Of a DNA stretch of 15,574 bases, positions 7,273 to 13,612 are shown one piece after another. The position numbers and the translations under genes are program-made. A model generated the notes under the pieces. That model ran no database searches. It saw only the letters and a list, made by a program, of their open reading frames with translations, and was not told the origin of the DNA. The stretch's first letter is position 1, and every line of letters begins with the position of its first letter. The DNA comes from JABEVB01 sp049965775. Lineage in GTDB: Bacteria > Planctomycetota > Phycisphaerae > WQYP01. Location of the stretch: NCBI GenBank assembly GCA_049965775.1, contig JBMFVX010000067.1, positions 1-15,574 of the forward strand, in the 5' to 3' direction.

Positions 7273-7914
7273 GTGAACGTACTCGGTTTAATTCAACTTG
7301 TGGATGCTCCATCGGCAGGCGAGGGTTATCCGTTTTGCTTCGGCATAGAGCGCCGCGCCGCCTGCGGCGCCCTGAGCCGCCCGACCGATGTGCTCAACCT
7401 GGCCCAGCGCTTGCTTGCGCTGTTCATCGGCCCATGCGATGGCATTGCCGCCGGCTGCGCCTTTCGCGCCGCACGCAGCAGCGAGTTTCAAAGCCTCGAC
7501 GAGTTGTGTCAAACCCTCTCGGCTGCCAGCCCGCCGGCGATGCGCCTTGCCTCGTTAAATACAGGTCGGCGACTCTGGGAGCTTTCGCGCCGCTGGGAAT
7601 GGACCCGCGCCGTACATCATCAGTTTGATCCCATGGCAGATGCTGTTGACCTGCATCATGCCGTCGCGTTCGGCTCGCTCGTGAGCGAAACCACCGCCAA
7701 CCCCGTGCGTGCCGTCGCCGCATGTCTTTTGCAGGCCGCGCGTGGAATTATCAACACAGCCGTCGTCGCCGCCGGCTTCGACGATGCTATCGGACGTCAA
7801 CTTCTCTGCGATGTTCAACCCTCTATTTCCGATATCGCCCGGCAATATGCCGATTGCAGCCCCCGGGATATCGCCACTCTGGGCGCCGAGGCCGAGCTTT
7901 CCAACGGTTTTTAA
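7273..7914 (+). CDS. ureF: UreF-like urease accessory protein, orphan
   Basis: A 213-residue, mainly helical protein resembling UreF, which with UreD/H and UreG delivers nickel to apo-urease. The N-terminal block LGLIQLVDAPSAGEGYPFCFGIE aligns with the UreF opening (LLQLADxxLPxGGFxxSxGLE), with the glycine pair altered to G-E-G-Y. The helix NTGRRLWELSRR (96-107) and the C-terminal LHHAVAFG (127-134), then GFDDAIGRQLLCDVQPSISDIA, follow the UreF pattern closely. The length is slightly below the usual 225-230. I prefer the GTG at 7273, which has GGAG nine bases upstream, over the in-frame GTG at 7246. No ureABC, D, E or G is in the window, and the gene follows a toxin-antitoxin pair. Urease genes elsewhere in the genome are possible. 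Confidence 0.72.
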   Translation: MNVLGLIQLVDAPSAGEGYPFCFGIERRAACGALSRPTDVLNLAQRLLALFIGPCDGIAAGCAFRAARSSEFQSLDELCQTLSAASPPAMRLASLNTGRRLWELSRRWEWTRAVHHQFDPMADAVDLHHAVAFGSLVSETTANPVRAVAACLLQAARGIINTAVVAAGFDDAIGRQLLCDVQPSISDIARQYADCSPRDIATLGAEAELSNGF

Positions 7915-8271
7915 GCCACCCGCCAACCGCCGCTATTTCCGATAATAACGCCCCAAATTGAATTTCATAGTTTATCTACTGGCCTTTGCCCGCCCGATTG
8001 TCTATAGTAATGAGTGCTATAAGGGCGTTTCTGCATGGCCTGGGGCGCAAGAGGCCTTTTTGTTTTCCGCAGAACGCCGGGCTTTCCGTCGCAGCGGTGG
8101 TGGTGTAATGATGCTGGTGGCGCCTGCAACGCTTTATGCGGTTGACGATACGCGGCACATGGGCGAGAACCCTAAACCCGCCCTCGACATTATGCCGATA
8201 AATTGCCTGCAGGCCGGGCTGCGGCCGGCACACCTCGGTGGTCATCAGATTCTTTTTGATTCTGGCCACCA
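7915..8271. other. Intergenic region between ureF and the CrtC-like gene
   Basis: No convincing gene is seen. The open frames here on both strands lack family similarity and good ribosome sites. A weak intrinsic-terminator candidate lies at 8037-8065 (separate entry). TATAG-TAATGAGTG-CTATA near 8003-8022 is a small imperfect promoter-like palindrome. I see no clear promoter for the downstream gene. Confidence 0.4.
8037..8065 (+). terminator. Weak intrinsic terminator candidate downstream of ureF
   Basis: GGCCT (8037-8041) pairs with AGGCC (8052-8056) across a ten-base loop and is followed by TTTTTGTTTT. The T-run is good but the stem is only five base pairs, and it lies 120 bases past the ureF stop. 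Confidence 0.3.
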
Positions 8272-9570
8272 ATGTTTGTTGTTTTGTTAGCGGTCGTGAT
8301 TATGACAGGGCCTACACCCTCTTATCCCTACGTTGCCTCGCGGACGCCATCACCCGATGACTCCGCCGTAGCCGGAGCCTCCGCCTCCAGCAGAGCCGGA
8401 ATCGCCGGCCTCACAGCGCCCGAAGCCCTCACACGCTGGGCGGCCGATGGCTGGCGACAGCAGCGCACGCCTGGTGCCTACGAATGGTGGCACTTCGATG
8501 CCATTGATGCCGCCGGCAACGGCGTTGTGATAGCTCTTTACGATGGCTTTTGTTTTCATTCTAAATATCTCTCTGAAATTCGCCGCTTCCATTGGCGCAT
8601 GCACAAACGCGATTTAAGCGGCATCCGCGGCCAGGTGCTGCCGACGTTTTATCCCGCCGCTTATGTGGCCGTATTTCAGGGCGGTCGCTGTGCCGCCCGG
8701 TTTTTTAATATGTATCCCCCAGGCTCATTTAAAGGCTGTACCGACTGGCCCGAGTTTCAGGTCGGGCCTAATCGCGTCACGCTGCGGCAGGACGGCAGCT
8801 TCGGCATTTCGGTGCGCGGATATCCATCGCACATTACACTCGCAGGGCCGCGGCATCGCCGCGACCAATCGCTCATTGCGGACTTAACCTTTGTGCCCAG
8901 CTTTCCCACCGTGCAGCATTCGGGCGCTTTTCGACCCGATGGCGCCGATGGCGCCCATCACGAATGGATCGTCGCCGCGCCGCATGGCGCTGTAACCGGC
9001 CGCGTACAGCATCTTGACATGCGCGAAAATCTCATGCTGCTCGACTTTCCGATCAATACCCTGGGCTTTCACGACCATCATGTCGGCGGATCGGGCATCG
9101 GCCGGGGCATGAAGCGCTTCACCCGCGGCCGCGCGCTGGGCGACGATTGGGCCGTCGTCTGGAATGTCGCCTCCGGCCTTGAAGCGGGCGCCGCCGCCTG
9201 CGATAAAATATTGATTTTTCAAAAAGGCGCCGAGCCTATTATTTTAGATCATCCCCGCACTGAAATTCGTCAGACGCGGCTCACCAAGTCGCTCGTGCGA
9301 TACCCGTGCCAGATGACAATGCACGGCAGCGACACCCGCGGCAATACCGTCGAACTTCTATTAACGCACCGCCACGTGATGGAAACTACACCTTTTTCCG
9401 TGCGAACAAGCTGCGCGATGCAGATGCGACTGCCGGGCAAGCGGCAATTCGTAGGCCGCGGCATGATGGAAACCAATGCCGTCCATAACCTCACACTGCC
9501 CATCATCAGCGATGTCGCCATCCGCTCCATCGTTCCCATCGAACCCGACGACCCGCTCTGGCGGCAATAA
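8272..9570 (+). CDS. CrtC/AttH-like protein (carotenoid 1,2-hydratase fold)
   Basis: A 432-residue protein resembling the CrtC/AttH lipocalin-like superfamily, which includes carotenoid 1,2-hydratases and some pericyclase-type enzymes. Two signatures are visible: AYEWWHFDA (69-77) at the first strand and GFHDHHVGGSGIG (265-277), matching the family's G-Y-H-D-H-x-W-G. From memory, the Rubrivivax CrtC active site uses H-x-W and Y-x-D pairs. Here H230-x-W232 and D268 are present, but the Tyr position is Phe266. No other carotenoid gene is nearby, so the substrate is unknown. The N-terminus is uncertain: residues 2-12 are hydrophobic without a leading positive charge, and an ATG at 8302 is an alternative. 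Neither has a ribosome site. Residues 13-50 are Pro/Ala/Ser-rich. The gene faces the sulfatase, 130 bases away. Confidence 0.68.
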   Translation: MFVVLLAVVIMTGPTPSYPYVASRTPSPDDSAVAGASASSRAGIAGLTAPEALTRWAADGWRQQRTPGAYEWWHFDAIDAAGNGVVIALYDGFCFHSKYLSEIRRFHWRMHKRDLSGIRGQVLPTFYPAAYVAVFQGGRCAARFFNMYPPGSFKGCTDWPEFQVGPNRVTLRQDGSFGISVRGYPSHITLAGPRHRRDQSLIADLTFVPSFPTVQHSGAFRPDGADGAHHEWIVAAPHGAVTGRVQHLDMRENLMLLDFPINTLGFHDHHVGGSGIGRGMKRFTRGRALGDDWAVVWNVASGLEAGAAACDKILIFQKGAEPIILDHPRTEIRQTRLTKSLVRYPCQMTMHGSDTRGNTVELLLTHRHVMETTPFSVRTSCAMQMRLPGKRQFVGRGMMETNAVHNLTLPIISDVAIRSIVPIEPDDPLWRQ

Positions 9571-9700
9571 CACCCCACCCCTAAACCGGTCACCCGCGCG
9601 GCCGCTCCAACGACCGCCAAGCGGCGCTGCTGCAGGTACACGTATACGAAAGATATTCGCGCCTTCACTGCTTTGTCGTAAAGACATTACACCTATTCTG

Positions 9701-11221
9701 CTAAGTCGCCGCGTCGTTGGTATGGTCATGCGTTTGCCTGCGCAATTCATCAATCCGTTGCTTCAGTTGTTGAGCCAGCGCATGATAACGCGGCTTGCCA
9801 TACAGGTTATGAAGTTCTCCGGGATCTTCCTGTAAGTCATAAAGCTCGAACTGATCCTGGAAGTCCGGATATTGCGGCATAGCGTAAAAATGAATTAACT
9901 TATAACGTTCGGTGCGAACGCCGCGATGCGGCCGCACGTGCTCGTCCCATGGATATTCATAATATTCGTACAGCCAGTCTTTTCGCCAATCGCCGGGGGA
10001 CTCGCCTTGCAGCAACGGCACAAGACTTCTACCCTGCACGGCCGATGGTACAGCAACTCCCGCCAATTCCAGAATGGTCGGCACGAAATCAATGTTAAGC
10101 GCCATGTGCTCACAAACGCTTCCGGCCTTCACCATACGGGGATAACGCACCATCAGCGCAACGCGAATCGAAGGCTCATACATGAAGCGCTTGTCGTACA
10201 TGCGCCACTCACCGAGGAAAAACCCATGATCAGAACTGATAATAATGGCCGTATCATCGAGCGTACCGGTTTTTTCCAGCGCACTGACTACGCGACCGAC
10301 ATTATCATCGTTATCCACGACGCCGGCGTAATGATTTTTTACCAGTTCCTCCAACGTCCGCGGATCAACGTAGCCGTTCACAGTGGTGCCTATTTTGTTG
10401 CGGGCCAGGGAGATGGCACAATCACGGGGTTTTCCGGGATATGGAGGTTGCTTCAGGTCGTCATTGAATGTTGATGGCGTGGGAATCTTCACACCATTGT
10501 ACAAATCCAGAAGGCGCCGTGGGCGGTAGAATGGCGCATGCGGAGCATTAAACCAGACAAAAGCACAGTATGGTTTTTCGTGCTTCTTCTCAATCCACTC
10601 TACGGCCCGGGTTGTTACAAGATCATCAACGTAGCCGTCGTACTGCCGGGGAGCCGACCATTGTCCGGCAACACATTCCCGCAGAATGGGCTTGTTATAA
10701 TCCCAGATCCAGCCTCTGAATCCGAAGTAATAATCCCAATAACGATCTTCGACATCCACGTTGGCTCGACCGAACATCGCCACTTCGTAGCCAGCCTTCC
10801 GCAGCATGTCCGAAAGCAGGGGAATATCCTTGGGAATAACCTGCCCGGGAAGACTCAGTTCGCCGGTAGTTTGCGAGTTATCCAGCACGCCGGTGGTGTG
10901 GGAGTAAAGTCCTGTAAGAATAATCGCCCGCGAAGGCGCACACAGCGCATTGACCACAAACGCATTGCGGAAGATCATGCCCTCACGCGCAATACGGTCC
11001 ATATGCGGTGTGCGGATAATTGCATTGCCCATGCAACTGTATTCATCCCAACGCACACCTTCACCAAGAAAGAATACAAAATTGGGTCGGTGCGGCGACT
11101 GGCCCGGAGCCGCCGCCATGCTTTCGGACGGTACCTGGCTTAACGTTAACGCACCCAGCGCGCCGACGCCGGCTTTAAGAAACACGCGGCGAGATTCTTG
11201 TGCATCGTGCTGGTTATCCAT
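9701..11221 (-). CDS. Tat-exported type I sulfatase, variant metal motif
   Basis: A 506-residue sulfatase hydrolysing sulfate esters, probably on sulfated polysaccharides, outside the cytoplasm. The N-terminus carries a Tat signal, with R11-R12 in SRRVFLK followed by a hydrophobic stretch to about residue 38. The formylglycine motif C94-A-P-S-R is followed by LTGLYSHTTGV, as in the Cys-type class needing a maturase. Later active-site blocks are present: NAPHAP (H228), SDHGFFLGEW (D331, H332) and DKRFMYEPSIR (K344). The first metal motif is odd: FLGEGVRWDE (51-60) has E54-G55 where most family members have Asp-Asp. I placed the start at 11221 because AAGGA lies nine bases upstream; an ATG at 11248 in the same frame is possible. 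The C-terminus (VRTERYKLI, YDLQEDPGELHNLY) is complete. Confidence 0.93.
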   Translation of the reverse strand: MDNQHDAQESRRVFLKAGVGALGALTLSQVPSESMAAAPGQSPHRPNFVFFLGEGVRWDEYSCMGNAIIRTPHMDRIAREGMIFRNAFVVNALCAPSRAIILTGLYSHTTGVLDNSQTTGELSLPGQVIPKDIPLLSDMLRKAGYEVAMFGRANVDVEDRYWDYYFGFRGWIWDYNKPILRECVAGQWSAPRQYDGYVDDLVTTRAVEWIEKKHEKPYCAFVWFNAPHAPFYRPRRLLDLYNGVKIPTPSTFNDDLKQPPYPGKPRDCAISLARNKIGTTVNGYVDPRTLEELVKNHYAGVVDNDDNVGRVVSALEKTGTLDDTAIIISSDHGFFLGEWRMYDKRFMYEPSIRVALMVRYPRMVKAGSVCEHMALNIDFVPTILELAGVAVPSAVQGRSLVPLLQGESPGDWRKDWLYEYYEYPWDEHVRPHRGVRTERYKLIHFYAMPQYPDFQDQFELYDLQEDPGELHNLYGKPRYHALAQQLKQRIDELRRQTHDHTNDAAT

Positions 11222-11696
11222 CGCTGATCGTCCTTTCTTTAAAACCATTTACGGCCTTGCAACTCGTCAGACCTCGAGCGAATCGGACTCAAACGCATTT
11301 AATTCTATTACCGGAAGCCTATCCGAGCAATGACTCGTATTGCGATGAGACTGAAATACCGCGTAGGCACGGCAAAGGATCGAGCTGGCTCTGAAAGCTG
11401 AGTCCACGATGCCCAATTGTACCATTTTGTTTTTTCGATAAGAAACAAGCCGCTTGGCACCCCAAACCCACAACTCCCGTCTTGCGGCCCACAGACCGCG
11501 CTGGTAGCTCTGGTTCTCTGCGGAAGATCATGGTTGCCAAGCGGCCCTTACACTATTACCCACCGGTTCTACTGTTCGTACAGTACAGCAGCATCCTGCT
11601 TCTCGACGGGTGTTGCCGGTAACTCTATACTTAGCGCTTTGGGCGGCGTGGGCCGGTTATGCTGCGGCCCGCCCGTTGATACACCAGGAGATTTGT
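11222..11696. other. Divergent intergenic region between the sulfatase and the epimerase
   Basis: About 475 bases hold no gene I can support; the open frames present lack ribosome sites and family similarity. The region must contain both divergent promoters, but no hexamer pair stands out. The only strong element is the palindrome at 11570-11585, given separately. The first 27 bases may be coding if the sulfatase starts at 11248. Confidence 0.45.
11570..11585. promoter_or_regulatory. 16-base perfect palindrome, operator-like
   Basis: TACTGT-TCGT-ACAGTA is a perfect 6-4-6 inverted repeat 112 bases upstream of the epimerase start. The arms equal those of the enterobacterial LexA box, but the spacing is four bases instead of eight. 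It is probably a site for some dimeric repressor; the regulator is unknown. Confidence 0.3.
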
Positions 11697-12650
11697 GTGC
11701 GAGTTTTTATTACCGGTTGTGCTGGATTTATCGCCTCGCGTCTGGCCAAGGCCCTCTTGACACGCGGCGAGCAGGTTGTAGGCATAGACAACCTTAATGA
11801 TTATTACCCGCTCGAGCACAAGCGGCGCAATCTCTTGGACCTCACGGGAACACCCGGCTTTTCGTTCGTGCAGATGGATATCTGCAATTACGAAGGCCTG
11901 ACCGCCCTTTTCGACCAGCACCGTTTTGACGCTGTCGCCCACATTGCTGCCATGGCCTCCGTGCGCTACAGCGTGGCCCATCCACTCTTGTACGGCTCGG
12001 TCAACGTGCAGGGCAGCATCAATGTGCTTGAGGCCGCCCGCCTGCACGGAGCGCCGCATTGCCTGCTCGCCTCCACCGGCTCGGTGTATGGCCGCTCCAC
12101 GCCCGTGCCTTTTAAGGAAACCGCCGCCGCCGATATGCCCCTGGCCGCCTACCCGGCCAGCAAACGCTCCATGGAACTCATGGGCCACAGCTTTGCACAT
12201 CTCTGGAATATGCCCGTAACCGTCCTGCGATTTTTTAACGTCTACGGCCCGCACGGCCGACCCGACATGATGCCCTGGCAGTGGACGCTCGATATTCTCG
12301 CCGGCCGTGAACTTACGCTTTACGACGCCGGTAACCTCAAACGCGACTGGACCTACATAGACGACCTGCTGGCCGGCTTTATCGCCGCTTTGGCCAAACC
12401 CAACGGCTTTCAAATTTATAACCTTGGCTGCGGCAACCCGGTGGCCAATATTGATTTTGTCAAAACGCTGGAACAATTGCTGGGCAAGCCGGCCCGCTTT
12501 AAAAACGTGCCCGCACCCGCCTCTGAACCCCCCATCACGTTTGCCGACATCACCAAAGCCAGTACCGAACTGGGCTACCACCCAAAAGTGTTGGCGCCCG
12601 AAGGTTTGCAGAGTTTTATCGCCTGGCTGCGCCGCGAGCATATTATTTAA
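11697..12650 (+). CDS. NAD-dependent sugar epimerase, UDP-glucuronate 4-epimerase-like
   Basis: A 317-residue extended short-chain dehydrogenase that probably interconverts a nucleotide sugar for surface polysaccharide synthesis. The Rossmann motif reads ITGCAGFIA (5-13), the family G-x-x-G-x-x-G with Ala at the last position. DNLNDYYPLEHKRRNL (31-46) strongly resembles UDP-glucuronate 4-epimerases. The catalytic elements are S126-T127 in the block ASTGSVYG and Y152-x-x-x-K156 in YPASK. RFFNVYGPHGRPDM and RDWTYIDD are standard downstream blocks. The length is slightly short for that enzyme (about 330-340). I chose the GTG at 11697, preceded by AGGAG with a six-base gap. The frame stays open upstream to 11610, but that would add a leader before the Rossmann fold. 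There is no glycosyltransferase next to it. Related activities such as UDP-glucose 4-epimerase or a dehydratase cannot be excluded. Confidence 0.88.
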   Translation: MRVFITGCAGFIASRLAKALLTRGEQVVGIDNLNDYYPLEHKRRNLLDLTGTPGFSFVQMDICNYEGLTALFDQHRFDAVAHIAAMASVRYSVAHPLLYGSVNVQGSINVLEAARLHGAPHCLLASTGSVYGRSTPVPFKETAAADMPLAAYPASKRSMELMGHSFAHLWNMPVTVLRFFNVYGPHGRPDMMPWQWTLDILAGRELTLYDAGNLKRDWTYIDDLLAGFIAALAKPNGFQIYNLGCGNPVANIDFVKTLEQLLGKPARFKNVPAPASEPPITFADITKASTELGYHPKVLAPEGLQSFIAWLRREHII

Positions 12651-12705
12651 GCGCAACTGCCCGCTCTTTTCGCCGCACGTTAGCCGCGAGGATGTGTACC
12701 GGGGC

Positions 12706-12775
12706 TTCACCACCACCCCGGGCACCCCGGCAGCGCTGCCGCTGGCCGGGTGAACCACGCGGCTTAACCGCGTGG
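12706..12775. repeat. REP-like cluster of two adjacent hairpins
   Basis: The gap after the epimerase holds CACCCCGGC (12723-12731) pairing with GCCGGGTG (12745-12752), with one bulged C. A perfect eight-base-pair hairpin, CCACGCGG-CTTAA-CCGCGTGG (12755-12775), follows directly. TTCACC at 12706-12711 can also pair with GGTGAA at 12749-12754. The palindrome GGCAGCGCTGCC inside it is shared with the msrA-msrB gap. The layout resembles bacterial extragenic palindromic (REP/BIME) elements. No T-run follows. Confidence 0.5.
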
Positions 12776-12825
12776 CTCGTTGCTGGGCGACGTTCAATTT
12801 TGCCTCAAATTTTGGCCGCTTGCAG

Positions 12826-12831
12826 TAGAAT
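12826..12831 (+). promoter_or_regulatory. -10 hexamer positioned for leaderless transcription
   Basis: TAGAAT ends exactly six bases before the ATG at 12838, so a transcript would begin at or near the A of the start codon. There is no Shine-Dalgarno sequence (the intervening bases are CTTTCC). A good -35 is missing at the normal spacing; TTGCCT lies 20 bases upstream. Confidence 0.35.
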
Positions 12832-12837
12832 CTTTCC

Positions 12838-13503
12838 ATGGCCGTGCAACCGACAACCCAACCTCAGGCTTATCAGAGTGTTTCCAACTGGCCTGCCGTG
12901 TATGGTATTTGCGGCAGCGGCTTGGCACTGCTTGCCGCGGCTGCCGGTTTGCACTGGGGGCCTGGAGGCGACTTTCGATGGTGGCAGGCCGCGTGGCCCT
13001 ATGTAAATGTGGCGGTAGCCTTTACCGGCTGCGCTCTACTGCCGTGCCACATCGCTTCGCGCCAGCACAGGCACCTGCGGCCAAGCCTTTTTGCCGCGGT
13101 AAACATGCTGCTGGCGGCCCTGCCGGCGCTGATCATCGCCGGCTTCATGGCGGGGGTGGCGGCCGCGGCCATTTTTGCTGCAGCTGGTTTGCAGATAGCG
13201 TTGACAACGGTTTTTGCGCTTGCTGCCGGTGTCGCGGCTGCAGGGTCGCAGAGATGGCGCAGGCTGCTGGCGGGTTTGCTGATCGGTTGGACCATTCTCT
13301 CGCCGGCGGCGGTTTATGTGCAGGCTATGCAGGTGGGCAGGGTGCTCCCCTGGGCGTGGGCCGCTCCGCTTTGGGCGGCTTGGCGCGCCTCAGCGGTGCC
13401 GGTGCCATCGGTGCAGTGGGGTATGGTGCTGCTCGCGGCCATTGTTTCGGCTCTGCTGGTCGCCGGGCACCACTGGGCTTTGCGGCCCAAGCCAGCGGCG
13501 TAG
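12838..13503 (+). CDS. Unrecognised six-helix membrane protein
   Basis: A 221-residue, Ala/Trp-rich hydrophobic protein that I cannot place in a family. About six membrane segments can be seen: residues 19-41, 51-69, 82-102, 104-137 (possibly two), 145-160 and 196-214. Short polar or basic loops separate them, for example SRQHRHLRPS and SQRWRR. The first 16 residues are polar (Gln/Thr-rich) and probably cytosolic. No catalytic or ligand motif stands out. The ATG is preceded by a -10 sequence rather than a ribosome site, hinting at a leaderless message. The next gene, a secreted solenoid protein, begins 110 bases later on the same strand, so the two may be functionally linked. It could be an orphan transporter subunit or a planctomycete-specific membrane protein; both are guesses. 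Confidence 0.6.
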   Translation: MAVQPTTQPQAYQSVSNWPAVYGICGSGLALLAAAAGLHWGPGGDFRWWQAAWPYVNVAVAFTGCALLPCHIASRQHRHLRPSLFAAVNMLLAALPALIIAGFMAGVAAAAIFAAAGLQIALTTVFALAAGVAAAGSQRWRRLLAGLLIGWTILSPAAVYVQAMQVGRVLPWAWAAPLWAAWRASAVPVPSVQWGMVLLAAIVSALLVAGHHWALRPKPAA

Positions 13504-13612
13504 CGGCTGGGCGCTTGCCCGCGCCCCGGCCACAAGGCCCGGTTATAGTGTTATGGCCCGCTGGCCTTCGCGGCGTTGGACGGCGGGCTGCCTGATTTTG
13601 GAGGACCAACCC

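Noticed and set aside
7555..7926. Glycine-rich minus-strand frame opposite ureF
   Set aside because: The plus strand matches UreF motifs over its full length; the minus frame matches nothing recognisable.
7958..8290. 110-codon frame between ureF and the CrtC-like gene
   Set aside because: No ribosome site, no family similarity, and it contains the terminator-like hairpin.
11631..12839. 402-codon open frame on the minus strand
   Set aside because: It lies antisense to the well-supported epimerase, resembles no family, and is the usual long shadow frame of a GC-rich gene.
13316..13612. Upstream extension of the solenoid gene to 13316 or to the ATG at 13553
   Set aside because: It overlaps the membrane-protein gene or gives an Arg/Trp-rich leader before a complete signal peptide; GGAGG points to the ATT at 13613.
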